NCBI RefSeq assembly: GCF_030272615.1
Contig: NC_081410.1
Location: 121,708,640-121,772,639, forward strand
Reading direction: 5' to 3'
DNA length: 64,000 nt
Origin: Cryptomeria japonica
Taxonomy: Eukaryota; Streptophyta; Pinopsida; Cupressales; Cupressaceae
Position 1 is the first letter of the stretch. Each line of letters begins with the position of its first letter. Below the pieces are notes generated by a model. It was not told where the DNA came from. It did not search any database and saw only the letters and a program-made list of their open reading frames with translations. Made by a program: the position numbers and the translations under genes. Below, piece after piece: positions 23,705-36,514 of this stretch.

Positions 23705-25176
23705 TGTAGACGTATAAAAATGACCATATTCCTAAATGAATATTTAATGTTCATTCCTCTATTTAGTTAAATCTAATTTAATTAAATCACCCACATTCTC
23801 CTATTTAATTAAATAAATTATTCAATTTATTTAGTTAAATTCACTTAAGCCCTTTACATACATTTAATTGAATAAATCATTTTATTTAATTAAATCCCTT
23901 CTTCTTACTTTTTTATTAAATTTACATTTAATTAATAGTTTACCCCAAATTGAATAAATCTTATTTATTTAATTTCCCAACTTGCAACCAAATTGAAATA
24001 AAGCAATTTATTATAATTATTTCTATTTTCCATCACCCACTTGCATTTTCCTACATCTCCCACTTGCATCCTAAACCCTATTGCTAATTTCTTCTAGAAT
24101 CCATCTAATCCTAATCAATTAACCCAAACCCATCCATTATCCCTTTTCCCTAAATTTGAGAAGGCCACTTCTCAAATTCAGAGTAAAGTCTTCAAAGGGA
24201 ATTAAAGCCTTTATCCATTCAACAAGCTAACTTGTTGAATACCTCCAAATTTGGAAGGACTCTTACAAATTTGTCCTCAAAGTCTTCAAACCATTAATGG
24301 TTAACTAACCCTTAGTAGCATGGTTAGAGAATTTTTGACTAACTTAACCTCCATCTAGCCTAAGGGTCTCATCAAGCATTCATTGCTTTGACCATGGTTA
24401 TCCCTTAAACCTTTGCACAAGAGTTTACCCCTTGGATAAAAGCTTTATCCATTGGATAACCCTAACCTAACTTTAACCCTTACCTCCTAAGGTAACCATA
24501 AGGTCTTCTCAAGCATTTAATGCTTCTTTCATCTCCTCTCAACTAGTCTTATGTTGACAATTGTCACCATTTCATTGGTGAAAATTGTAAACATGGATTG
24601 ATAACTTTCAATCCTGACCCTTGATTAACTCCTTCAATCTTGACCATCCATTGCCATATTTTCACTATAAATAGAGCTCTCATTCCTCCATTTTAAAGAT
24701 CCATGCAAGCTTTTAGTATCTCATTTATGCTCAAATTTATCAATACATCTAGCTTCTCTTTGTAATATGACTTAATCTAATAAGCATTTTAGACTATTTC
24801 CTTTATCATTAGCTTAAATCATAAACTAGTATATCATGTTAGGATAGTATTGCTACTACTCTTGTCATCTTATAATCTAGTTTATTGCATTTGTAGAATC
24901 ATGCATAGATAGGATGCATTTCATAATTAAATCAATCATAAGCATCCCTCGTTCTTGCATTCGTCATCCCTAAGCCACTTTGCTCAGTGATCTAAGAGAA
25001 AAGGCATTGGCTTGAGGGATCTTATGAGATAGAGAACCATGGAACCAACCTTGGGAAGTTGAGTCATTCTTCATAACTCCATAACTTTCATCAAGAAGTC
25101 CCGTGGGTGTGTGAACAAGCCTCTTTGAGACCACATTTTCGCATTTTAAGTTTCATTGACCCGCTTTTCCTGCACA
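23705..25176 (+). repeat. 5' LTR of G
   Basis: TGTAGACG... to ...TTCCTGCACA, 1,472 bp. It matches 53,453-54,923 nearly base for base with scattered substitutions, so G inserted fairly recently compared with G'. The first half is rich in TTTAATTAAAT runs. Confidence 0.95.
24666..24673 (+). promoter_or_regulatory. TATA box in G 5' LTR
   Basis: TATAAATA followed by GAGCTCTCATTCC; identical context at 54,413 and in reverse at 9,389. Likely promoter for genomic RNA. Confidence 0.7.
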
Positions 25177-25259
25177 CATTTCTGACACCCATTGTGGGGC
25201 ACTACCCTATTAATCAAATCGGTTTTTAAAAATAAACACTTTTGCAGGTATGTGAGAAA

Positions 25260-25530
25260 CAAGAATCAACGCGTAGGGAACATCCCTTAGCGCATATGGT
25301 TGATCTTTCAGCGCATTTGGCTCACTGTTTAGCACGTGGGACTCATTCCCCAATGCATGCAGACCATACCTTAGCACATCATCCCCACTAACATTTTCCT
25401 ATAGGTCTTGGTGTGGGAGAATAACAGAGTAGCGCATTTGGAAAATAGTTCAGTGCATCGGGTCTATCCGATAGCGCATCCTGATTGTCTTGTAGCATGT
25501 ACAGTCTGTTCTGTAGCGCATCACATACAA
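25260..25530 (+). repeat. TAGCGCAT motif array 1 in G leader
   Basis: Roughly ten copies of a TTAGCGCATTTGG-like word (for example near 25,287, 25,309, 25,431, 25,472, 25,515), 20-40 bp apart, several with one-base changes such as CAGTGCAT or TAGCACGT. Confidence 0.75.
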
Positions 25531-27044
25531 AGGCAAAATTAAAAATTTTAATTGAATTTGAAACTAGACTTGTTGAAGTCCACCAAATCCACAGATTTTT
25601 CTAATGATTTTACATGGTATCTTGCAGGGGTTTTGACAATTTCTTGCAGATGGGAGCTTGGTTTTATTTCCAGGAGCATAAATAGTTTAAATTGTTACTA
25701 ACTTATTTAAGTTACTTAGAATTTAAATTCTTTTTAGTTCTTGTTAAAAAAAAAAAAATTGAACTCACTTTATTTAGGCTTTAAAAAGAACCACAAAATA
25801 AAACAATTTTTCTTTGCTTTTCTAGGAGAGAAATTTTCAATTGGATCTTAAAAAGAACAAATCAACTTTTCAAGTTTTGCAAACAAATGTCTTAAAAATA
25901 ACTTCACCATCCTCTGGTGCATAAAAGGATCCATTTTTAGTTTTTGCAAGGTAAAGAATCACACAAAGTCCAAAAGTCATTTGCAACTAAAGAGGGAAGA
26001 TCTTCCCCTTTCAAATCGATTTCTTTTGTTGACGAAACATCACGTTTATTTTGTTGACCGGATTCCTTTTCAAAAGATCAGAAATTCATTGCCTTGAAAA
26101 GTTAAAAGGAACACCATGTTTTCGTGGAGCAACATCTCCATATAGAGTTAGCAAATCATTTTTTTGAAAGGCTAAAAGAAACTTGTGTGCTTTGTCTCGA
26201 AAATGGAATTTATATGCTCTCCCCTTAACTGGGTGATCAAAAAGCCAAACCACACTTAAAACTTTCTTTACTTCAAGCAATAAATCTGTTAGTAGGCCTG
26301 CCTTCTCGAGGGGTTGAAAAACTCTTAAAGCCATTTTTGGTCGGTGTGAAGGGAACGACCTAAGTGGGAAACGACTTTGAAGCCAAGTGTTCCAACCCAC
26401 TATAATCAAAAGTGGAAAGTGATGAAAGTCCTTTTCAACGGTTGTGCACAGCGATTAGCCTTCCCCCAGTATCCTTGAGATACGTAAAGCCTTTGTTCTA
26501 AAGGTTGGGAAGCCTCTTGAGGGAGTTTATCATTGACGGCTGAACGTGAAGCCTGATTATGAACATTAGCATAGAAACTTTGAACCAGGTCAGTATCCAG
26601 ATATTTGCAATATCATAGTGCAAGGGTGGGGAAGAATCCGCCCCCAAGATCGCTCACCATTTATCTCCCAAGATAACTACTCAATTGTGAAGCAATTCAC
26701 TTTGAGTTAATTTCTGGCAAAAGACAAAAAAATAGGCACCCCCTAGGGGGTGACATGACTATTTGAGCTGACAGAGTATCGAGACTAGTGGGCTATGATA
26801 TTACTTATGACCCTTGAATAAAGAGTCTGACTGAAGTGCATGTTGTATCTAAACCTGTCAAAACATTGAGGATTTGAACACATCCTCCCAGAACATACAC
26901 TTATTGTTTAGATTAAGAAAAATGGTTGTCTCTTTGGTGTTGTGTCTTCATTTGTTGCTTCAGAAAAACATCTATCATTGCTGAAAACTCAAAGCAAAAT
27001 TCCAAAAAAAACACAGAAAAACAACCAAGTCAAACTATCAGGGC

Positions 27045-27425
27045 AGTTTAGTGCTTAAAAGCAACCTCTTAGCGTGTGGAAACCATCTTTTAGCATATTA
27101 GACCTTTTTCTTAGCGCATTAAGGCTTAGTGGTAGCGCTGCACCAAAATCCAAAACTAGCAGTTTCAAGTAAGCACATTTTGAAAATAGTTTAGCGCATT
27201 GAAGCGTCAACTTAGCGCATGGAAACCAAACCTTAGCGCGTAGGGTTTAACAGTTAGCGCATTGGCGGCCCATATTAGCGCATAAACTTTTGAACCAAGG
27301 CAAAATCAAAACAATCCAGTTAGCACGTCACAAGGGGCAGCTCAGTGCATGGGGTCCTTTTCATAGCACTTTGAGAAATTTCTATAGCGCATTGTGTCTT
27401 TGCTTTAGCGCATAGCCAAAATCAG
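27045..27425 (+). repeat. TAGCGCAT motif array 2 in G leader
   Basis: About 15 copies of TTAGCGCATTGAAG-like words at 15-30-bp spacing. Same motif as array 1 and as the antisense-intron array at 52,425-52,870, where it lies on the other strand. Confidence 0.8.
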
Positions 27426-28033
27426 AAAAACAGGGGGCAAAACAGAGGTCATTTTTGAAAATTTTGAAAACAATTTCAGAAGCTTTCCTTCATCAACCTG
27501 AACTTCATCAAGAAGAAAACCAAAAAATAGAGTATCAAAAGCTATTTCCAAAGTAAAATTTCCATCAAACAAAGTTGTCTAAAATCTGAAACTAGTCATA
27601 GGATAAACATATCTCTCCTATCAAAATCAGGAAACATCATCACAAGTGTCAAACAGGTCCTTTAATCAAACGGATTTCTATCCTGAAACACACTTGTTTT
27701 AAAACTCCAAGTTGTCAAATAGAGTTTCCATATCAAGAAAGATCGTATTCCATATCATTTGACATGCTTTGTCGTGAGGGGACATCTAAACCTTCACTTT
27801 GATAAAGTAAAACTTGAGTTTCCAAAAACAAGCTAAACTGAATCCAAAACAAATCAAAGGAAACCATTGATCACTTGTGCATGACTAATCCTCATATTTT
27901 GAGAAGAAAGAATATTTATCATAACATTAAGGTGAAGAAATAGCAACCGAGTTCTTCGAAACTTGCCAAAAGAAATAAATTTTTATACATCAATCGCCAA
28001 CTCTTCAAATCTCATCGCACATTCCTTCATCAT

Positions 28034-29757
28034 ATGTGCTTGTATCTTCAAAACAAAACAAATGAATTTGACAAGGAACCCTTGAGGAGTAGAGTATTCT
28101 ATCAAAAGTCTGCATTCAGTCAATGCCTGAATCAAGGAGGGAAGATCAATCTGGCCTTCTTTCCCGAAGAGTGCATCACTTATAACATACCTCGATTTGA
28201 ACCACTAACTCCTGAACAAAACATTGAAGAAGAGTTCGTTCCTTTTGTCACATAAAGCTTCTACTAGATGCCTTTTGTTACTCACTCTCAATAAGACAAA
28301 CAAAGCGAAATGCAACCAGAATCTAACATGAACTGAAGATTATCAAATCCTTTCGAGGGTCCAAATCTCAAGGACACCAGAATTTCTGAAGAACTCCTTC
28401 AAGAATGTCAAGAAAGCACTTCATTTCAAAAGCTTGTGGAAAGGCTCATGGAAAATGACAAAGAAAAATACCTGCTCATGCTCACAAGCAAAGGAGTTAA
28501 ACTTCTTGAAGATTTGGATACTGACATTTTTAAAACAAAATCTTGACATTATGACTATCAAGAGCGACAAAGAGAAGAAGAAGTATGTGACCTTGAGCAA
28601 AACATCCCAGAGCAAAACATGCCATTCCACACACCATTTCAGCATAGAACTAATACAAGGGAAGAACCCTTTCCTCGACAAAACAATGCACCTTTGATTG
28701 CTCTCACTCAACAAATGCAAATGTTGCAAAGACAAATGCAAGACATGCAACAAGGGACAACAGTACGATACTCCTTAACCGAAATTTGTCCTTATCCTTT
28801 TGATAGACGGTTAAGCATGGTAGCTTTTCCCCCAAACTCAGACGTTCCCAAATTTGACAGATATGATGGGAAAAGTGATCCCCGTGATCATGTTCGATAA
28901 TTTTGTACAATGAGTCTTGAATTCACCCATGATGACACCTATTTGATGAGGTTATTCCCAAGAAGCTTGGGAGGGAAAACATTGGAATGGCTATCCAAAA
29001 TCACACCTCCCGTCAGATCATTCGATGAACTAGTCAACAAATTCATAACTCAATATTCCTATAACATTCAACATGCTATCACTATGCTAGATGTCTGTAA
29101 TACCAAGCAGAAAAACAATGAAACATTCATGGTATCCTTCAACGTTGGCTACATATGGTTTTGAGATATCCTCGTGATGTGCCCAAAAAGGAAAAGATGG
29201 AAATTTTCATCGACAACTTGAATAGTGAAATGAGTTACAGACTCAAGCTTCAATGCATACCATCTTTTGCCAAGTTGATTGAGAATGGCATCCAAGTAGA
29301 AGAGGCATGTGTCAAGCAAGGAACATTAAAATTCTTCAAAGAAGGAACAAGTTCATCCAATTACAACAACCAAAATAACAACAACTTAGACAAATCCAGA
29401 TTCTGGACGAGAAACAAAAACAATGGAAATGAAGGAGGAAATGAATCAAATGATCCAAAATCAAAGCATCCCATGCTTGCATTATCAGGTAATCCTCAAG
29501 CTACAAAGAATCCCAAAGGTGCTAACCAAGACACTAACACTTATGCACCAAATACCAATCAAGATCAACTCAACACAAACAACACCAACAATACCCAAAA
29601 CAATAACACCAATCGGGGACCTAATCCAAACTCATGGGGTAATGCAAACAAATTTCCAAAATGCATTTACACACCACTGGGGCAATCACTAGAGTCAGCA
29701 TTCAGAGAACTCCTGGCAAATAAAATTATCTCTTTACCATCAATCAATAACTTTTAA
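28034..29757 (+). pseudogene. gag of G (capsid region)
   Basis: The capsid domain (retrotransposon gag family) runs from about 28,840: P-K-F-D-R-Y-D-G-K-S-D-P-R-D-H, then L-M-R-L-F-P-R-S-L-G-G-K-T-L-E-W-L, F-D-E-L-V-N-K-F-I-T-Q-Y and D-V-P-K-K-E-K-M-E-I-F. A glutamine/methionine-rich stretch precedes it and an Asn/Thr-rich linker follows (29,560-29,640). A stop follows D-H-V-R at about 28,899, and frameshifts lie at about 28,550 and 29,150, so the product is broken. Gag forms the virus-like particle that packages the element RNA. The start at 28,034 is uncertain. Confidence 0.85.
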
Positions 29758-29775
29758 CCACAAATCAAACCACCC

Positions 29776-30760
29776 TTGTGGAATGACTCTCACTTTTGTG
29801 ATTTTCATCGTAACAAAGGTCATCAAACCAATGATTGCATGAGACTGAAAAACATTGTTCAAGACATGATTGATAGAGGTGATTTAATAGTCGATGGTCT
29901 CAAGACAAATGGTGACCATGGAGCCTTTAATAATCCTCTTCCAAACTACAACAAGGATGGAGCTTCAACCTTGAATGATACACGTGGAGCTCGTATCAAT
30001 CACATATACAATAACACCATCAATCATATATCAGCTGAAGACAATCAAGTAAATGTCATCACAATCAGAGATAATCGTGAACATGAATCTATCAATGTAA
30101 CAACCAGAGCTCAAAAATATGTCTTGAAAGGGCATATGTCAACAACAAACACTGTACCCAAAATTCAATATGATCTAGTCAGTCAACTGTGCAAAAAACC
30201 CGCTCAAATATCTATACTAGAGTTGCTGAAAATTTTGACAAAACACAAAGACATATTGGAACAAGTGTTATTAGAAACAAATGTACCTCAAGATCTGGAT
30301 GCTGAAAAATTCCAAGCCATGGTGGCTCATATGACAAGGCCTCATAACCTCACTTTTTCTGAGCATGATAATATCTCATTGAGCCATCCACACAATACTC
30401 CACTCCACATTGAAGTCTTAGTCTACAAGCATTGAGTCAAAAGAGTATTAATAGATGGAGGAGCTGGACTCAATATCTATACCTTAAAACTTATCCGTGC
30501 ATTAGGCTTCTCTGAGCAATCTATTGATTCATGCAAAAAGATCACTATCAAAGCCTATGATGATGAAGAGAGATCATCCAAAGGGATAGTAATGTTGCCA
30601 ATACAAGTGGGACCAATACAAAAGGACACTATGTTCCAAGTCTTAGACATAGACCTCACATACAATATCTTATTGGGTCCACCTTGGATACATGAAATGC
30701 AAGCAATACCTTCTACTTATCATCAGTGTGTTAAGTTCCCCTACAATGGATAGGAGATTT
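29776..30760 (+). pseudogene. Nucleocapsid-like segment and aspartic protease of G
   Basis: Begins with C-D-F-H-R-N-K-G-H-Q-T-N-D-C, a zinc-knuckle-like motif, then K-N-I-V-Q-D-M-I-D-R-G-D-L-I. The protease follows at 30,440-30,700: the active-site motif is V-L-I-D-G-G-A-G-L-N-I, with D-G-G where most families have D-S-G or D-T-G, and the flap/C-terminal part ends I-L-L-G-P-P-W-I-H. One stop (TGA at 30,433) sits just before the protease. The protease would cut the gag-pol polyprotein. Confidence 0.82.
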
Positions 30761-31184
30761 CCATATCAGCAGATCATAATCCTTTTCAACATTGTAATGC
30801 AATGGGGGCAGCCCAAGACAACTTGGTTCCACATAATAGAGAAAAACAAAGTTACTCAACACCAGATCCTCAACAAGAAAAGTCTACATCACTGTCTATA
30901 GATTTCAAGCAGAAAACGAAAATCAAAGAGCAAGGCATGGGAGAGTACTCTTTGGAACCCATGTGTTTGGCCAACTTTCCAACATCACCTAAATCTCATG
31001 GATTACCTACATCATCAACACATCAAGCAACCCAGCCCATCACCAAGTTTGATGGCACATTTATCCAACTAGGCACTCTAGCACATGAATCAGAGGAAAA
31101 AGGCATCCTTAGTTGGTTGTACAAAGATGAGGAAGAAGATAGAGCAGCTACTATGGAGGTAGCTATACCAACACACCTATATGG

Positions 31185-32560
31185 AAAAGGCTACTTAATC
31201 ATGCAACAAATGGGATACAAGGGTGAAGGACCTATTGGAAAACATTAGGAAGGCGTCATAGAACCATTGGATCCTCCTTCACAATTTGGTAAAGACAAAA
31301 AGGGATTGGGCTTTGAACTCACTCTACTACCAAAGAAGGAACCACACAAATATAGAAAACCTCAGTGGAAAGCAAAGAAGAATTACAAAGAAGACTCCTG
31401 GTAGTAGGCACTATTTGAGTCAGCTGAGACAATACGTAAGGAACGTGAAAATCAAGAACAAAAGCAATATCAAAGGCAACTTATCAATCAAAAGAAGGAA
31501 GCATCTACTGCAAAAGCACATCATATTCAAGAACCAATATCCAACAAAGAAGAATCACCTCCTGATAACATCATTCCTCATCAAGGAGAGACAATATATG
31601 AACAAATGCAAAAAGTAGAAGCAGGATCTGACACAGAATCAGAGAAAACCATCAAACTTGTATCAATCATCAAAGACCTGTTCTCACCCTACAACATACC
31701 AGTTCACAATACTACTAGAATCTGGGATAATACCTCTGAGACTGATTCCAATGAGTATGAATAGGGCAACTATTCTAACATTACTGAAGATATTTGTGCA
31801 AATGATAGTAATACACCCATCTCTCAAGAAGAACGCGACACAGAATCTAGACCACTTGAATTTGGTCCATAAAATATCTATGATGCCAAGGGAAAAAAGC
31901 AGCGACATTATGAGCAAGTCTATGCGAAAAATGATACCATCGAAGACCTCGACTAAATCCTTAACATCTTTAACACCCAGGCCAATCACGAGGATACCTC
32001 CATCCTAACACTTACAACAATAGAACTTGATCCACCTAATGACTCCTTACCACTTGTCTTTCTTGGCCTCATAGACTGGGACGAACCTGAAACTCATGAT
32101 ATACCAATTTTCCCAAATGATGAATCCATTATCCATTACTTGTGTACCGTTAACTTGGAAACAAACTCTACCAGTGAATAAAGTAACGTCATCTGCAATC
32201 AGAGGAGTGTCAAGTCTCTGAGTCACAAAAATGAACAAAATAAAGGATCTATTGTTGAAAACCAGTCAATGGTAGAAATAGATCACAAAAAAGTCAATGG
32301 GTGAAAATATTTTTAAGGCACCTAAAGATGGAAGACTTGACACTCTTCCTGAGCATTATCACAAGCAATCACCCATATTGATTGAGCCCAATCAATCAAT
32401 CAACATTGGTACTATAGAAGCAACCAAGAATATACACCTAGCCGAATCTTTGATAGAGGGAGAAAGATCAGAGTTTATCAATTTTTTAAAGAAAAGAAAA
32501 TCAACTTTGCTTGGTCATATGCAGATATGCTTGGGATTGATCCACAATTGATCATGCATC
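31185..32560 (+). pseudogene. G-patch motif and pro-RT linker of G
   Basis: G-K-G-Y-L-I-M-Q-Q-M-G-Y-K-G-E-G-P-I-G-K at about 31,186-31,245 is a G-patch, a short RNA-binding motif found after protease in many gypsy elements. A charged linker follows in several frames (stops at 31,246 and later) and leads to the start of RT. The same linker in G' is at 57,429-57,837. Confidence 0.75.
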
Positions 32561-33472
32561 ACCTATCCATTACTCCAGGAGTTAAGCCAGTCAAGCAAAA
32601 ACTGTGAAAGATGAATCCACATGTGGCACTCATGGCTAAAGCTGAATTGAAGAAACTATTAGATGTCGGGTTCATTCGACCTATTGACTATGCTAAATGG
32701 ATTTCCAACATTGTACCAGTATCAAAACCAGATGGCAGTATCAGAATATGCACTGATTTTAGAGATGTCAACAAAGCTTGTCCCAAGGATGACTTTCCTT
32801 TACCCAGTATCAACATAATTGTAGACCTCACAGTAGTCCATGCAATGATATCACTAATCGACAGTTTTTCAGGCTATTATCAAATCAAGATAGCCCCAGA
32901 GGATCAAGATAGAACATCATTCCCCTGTCCCTGGGGAACATACTGTTGGACTGTCATGCCTTTTGGCTTAAAGAATGCAGGAGCAACTTATCAACGAGAT
33001 ATGACAACAATCTTTCATGACATGATGCATACCTTCATGGAAGACTATGTGGATGATTTACTAGCTAAATCATTCACAAGAGCAAATCATTTAAACATCA
33101 TAAAAAATATTTTTTATAGATTGGAGAAATTCCAAGTCAGGCTCAACCCTAAGAAGTGTGTCTTTAGGGTTACATCAGGCAATTTACTAGGCCACATAGT
33201 TTTAGCTAAGGGTATTGAAGTGGATCCAACAAAGGCACAAGCCATTATGGAGATGCCACCACCAAAGAACACCAGTCAGCTCAGATCTCTACAAGGATGA
33301 CTCCAATCAATTAGGTGATTCATCACTCAATTAGCAGATAAAAGTCTCCCATTCAATCATTTACTACATAAAAATGTACCATTCAGATGGGAAGCCAAAT
33401 GTGCAGAATCATTTTCTCAAATCAAACAGTATCTAATGAACCCACCAGTTCTAGTACCACCAATAGTAGGGA
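32530..33472 (+). pseudogene. Reverse transcriptase and start of RNase H of G
   Basis: RT motifs in order: L-K-K-L-L-D-V-G-F-I, W-I-S-N-I-V-P-V-S-K-P-D-G-S, R-I-C-T-D-F-R-D-V-N-K-A-C-P-K-D, L-I-D-S-F-S-G-Y-Y-Q-I, V-M-P-F-G-L-K-N-A-G-A-T-Y-Q and the catalytic Y-V-D-D at about 33,046. The frame is open from 32,611 to 33,300; an upstream stop at about 32,606 and a stop at 33,298 break it. RNase H begins after R-S-L-Q-G and is cut at 33,472 by LTR C1. It would copy element RNA into DNA. Confidence 0.9.
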
Positions 33473-35022
33473 TGATAGTTCTGATACTTAATGTAAGTAC
33501 AAATCCAATAGCCAAAAAGATGAGAAGGGGGGGGGGTGGGTAAATCATACAAACTTAATTTTCCATAAAAACATCAAATTCAACCTCGGTAACATATACT
33601 TCAATAATATAACCAAAACTGTTAAACATGCAAACTCAAAAGCATATAAACATCATAAACCTCATAACACTAGATTTAATGTGGAAACCCAAATAGAGAA
33701 AAACCACTGTGGGATTTCAGACCCACTAAGAAATATACTCTTCTAGAGTATGCTCAGTTAAAAGCAAATCCTGTTAAAGATTACAAACACATTGCTAGAT
33801 GTGACCCAATTAAGGGATTTCCCTCAGATCTGTTAGGATCTTCACCTTGTTAGAACTGACCTTGTTAAAGGATTTCAAAAACTCAATCAGAATGTCACCT
33901 TGCTAGAGGGTATTACAAATAAGACTGTTAAGTCCACTCTGTTAAGAGATTTTCTGTCACTTTCACAAAATAACAGTAATAAAATCTATTCTCAACTTCA
34001 CATCTAAAATGCTAAAGCAGATTTTTATTTGTTCAATACAATCTAGACATAGAACTAATCTTGTCTATCTGCTGGGCTTCTATACTCTGTTATTCAAATA
34101 GGTCCTCAAGCTTCTGTATTCGGTAATCACTATGTAGCATCCATGTGCATACACTTGCCCGCATACATTGTTTATCAATAGTTTCCTGTTTATAAATAAT
34201 TAGGTAACCACTTAATCTCCTTGATCACATTTCCCATGATTAATCATAGCCATCAGATCTTCAATCTTGTCCAGGTTCAATGCATCTTTCGATCTGAAAA
34301 TGTTTTACCCTGCCTAGGAACTTGCACACATTTCTTTGGAACTTGTGCCAGGGTATTACGTTTCAATCTGCGCTGTAGATCTTCATGTCGACTTTCCATT
34401 GCCTTTGATTCATTAACAAGCTTCATGCACGACATACCAATCATTTAATCAGTTCCAGCTCATCAGCTTCCTTCATTAAATATCACATGTAACCATTTAA
34501 TGCATTCTGTTATAGCTCGGTTACAACTCGGTTATAACTCGGTAAATACTAAACTTCACTCGGTAGACATTCCGCCTTTATTAACTGATAGCGATAACCT
34601 TAGGGTTTACTGACTAGGTTCCTTAGGGTTTACCGACTAGGTTCTTTGCTTGGTAACATAGTATAGTATTAACCTTACAATTTAAAACATATGTATGATG
34701 TCAAAACAATCTAAACATCATGATCTCATCATTGTCTGACTCGGTAATAGTTGCTCATTGAATACCTTATTCATCCCCTTATTCATCATAACTTTCTGTG
34801 TCTTTTACCGACATCTTTATATTCTTTAAATCATACTTCTCAAGATATGGCAACATCATACTGAATTAGAAAATCAATTTCTTGACATTAATGACAAATA
34901 ATAATATCAAGACAGTAAACATCCTTAATTAGTTATATCCATAATCATCAACAACCTTCTCAATATCCTTATTGAAATTCCAACAATCTTTCGTTGTCTG
35001 TTATAATGCTATATTGCCAACA
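33473..35022 (-). repeat. LTR C1 (copia type) inserted in G RNase H
   Basis: Starts TGATAGTTCTG and ends TTGCCAACA; nearly identical to 41,388-42,935. Flanks are AGGGA (33,468-33,472) and AGAGA (35,023-35,027), a 5-bp target-site duplication with one change; G RNase H continues directly on both sides. So here it stands like a solo LTR, although the matching internal region lies further right (see the C/D chimera). Confidence 0.9.
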
Positions 35023-35332
35023 AGAGAAGCCACTCATTCTCTACATTTCAACAACAGACATATCACTGGGGGCATTGTTAACACAAGAGGATCAACAAGG
35101 CAAGGAATGAGCTATATACTACATTACCAGGATATTGAACGGATATGAACTCAACTATACATTCATTGAGAAAGCTTGTCTAACAGTGGTATTTGCCTCT
35201 CAAAAGTTCCGACACTACATGATAGCTCACACATTTAAGCTGGTCGCAAAAATTGATCCTCTCAAATATTTACTTAGCAAGGCAGCTCTTACATCCAGAT
35301 TGGCTAAATGGGTCATGATTCTCAGTGAGTTT
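35023..35332 (+). pseudogene. RNase H fragment of G, copy 1
   Basis: Encodes P-L-I-L-Y-I-S-T-T-D-I-S-L-G-A-L and F-A-S-Q-K-F-R-H-Y-M, the RNase H domain of gypsy pol. It is cut by LTR C1 on the left and LTR D1 on the right. A second copy of the same 310 bp is at 42,936-43,245, due to the local duplication. Confidence 0.88.
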
Positions 35333-36145
35333 TGTTAGGGTTCCCATAGATACTGAGAGGGGGGGGGGGTGAATTAGTATTTGACCGGTAGAAATATTTT
35401 CTTAACTTAAAACATATAAAGCATATAAATATTGTGTACCGGTAAACAAGAAATAATGCAATAAATAGAGATAACAACAACCACATGAAAAACACACCAT
35501 AACACAGTAGTTTAATGAGGAAACCCGGTGTGGGAAAAACCTCAGTGGGATTTGTGACCGACAATATTCACTTACTAGCCAATAAGAGAATATTACAGCT
35601 ACAATAGGGGCTTGCACATGTAGGAAGGCCAAGTGCCTAGAGCTCACTGCTCAATTACAAAATGGGAAGTCTCACTGACTTACAAAATGGATTATATTAA
35701 TCCAATGTCTTGTACTGCTTCAAAATAGCATCTACTATGCTAGATCCAGTACCGGCTTATAGCTTTGCTTCATACATAAACCCTTAACCTATAATTTGCA
35801 TAATAGGTCTACCTTATTTTGCGTAATTACATCCTTCCATGTTCACTCCTATCTTCAACTATGTATAATGAACTCATATATATGAGTCATTTTACAACTT
35901 GCCAAGTCGGTTTACAATGATTTTACAATATTTAACAAAATAAATTATGAACAAAATTCCTGTCGGCCTCTGTGTCGATATGCTTCCTTTCACTGCCGGT
36001 GCTGATGGTCTGTGTGCCGGTGTAGAGTCTGACCTTGCTAGTGCCGGTGGATTGCCTTGCCGGTGTCATAATATTGTAAGGTTGCCATGAATGACAAAAC
36101 CTTCAATCACCTACAATGTCTCATTGGAGTGTGCATTTGCCAACA
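35333..36145 (-). repeat. LTR D1 (3' end of a D-family element)
   Basis: TGTTAGGG... to ...TTTGCCAACA, 813 bp, preceded by AGTTT. It is followed directly by ATCTCCCCCTTTGGC (36,146-36,160), the reverse complement of a polypurine tract, so this is a 3' LTR on the minus strand. Nearly identical to D2 and D3. Confidence 0.9.
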
Positions 36146-36514
36146 ATCTCCCCCTTTGGCATTGATGGCAACACTGATGAGAAAAATCCAAAAATTGTCA
36201 TCCAAAAAGAATCTGCCGGTATTGTCTTACCAAAAATTGTGTACCAAAAGAATATGTACTCCCCGTGAGTTGATGAGTCATTTTACTGATTATTTTTCTC
36301 ATTCCAATACTCCCCCTTTGGCATCAATGACAAAGGTTGTCAAAGTGTCAATTGAGTGTGGTTTCCTACATCCTTGTAACCGGTTGGTTACAATCTGAAA
36401 AAGATATGCCAAAACTAGATTCAGGCTTTCAATGAACTTTTTGTTGTCTTTAATTGCAGCCTCTATCCTCTGAACTATATCGGTGAGGTGTTGCAATTGC
36501 TCTGCCGGTGTTTT

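Larger units (their letters stand above)
25177..28033 (+). other. G leader with primer-binding region and TAGCGCAT arrays
   Basis: Directly after the LTR, TGACACCCATTGTGGGGC (from 25,183) is the likely primer-binding region; it has the layout of plant gypsy PBS sequences but I cannot name the tRNA. No convincing gene lies before gag. The 107-codon minus-strand frame at 26,086-26,409 has no recognisable domain. Splice-like strings occur: TTTTGCAGGTATGTGAG near 25,242 and ATCTTGCAG near 25,620. Confidence 0.6.

Noticed and set aside
26086-26409. 107-codon minus-strand frame in the G leader
   Set aside because: No domain recognised and no equivalent found elsewhere in the window.
35322-35647. 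Frames with hydrophobic stretches in LTR D (repeated at 43,248 and 46,786)
   Set aside because: They lie within a non-coding LTR and recur only because the LTR is repeated.
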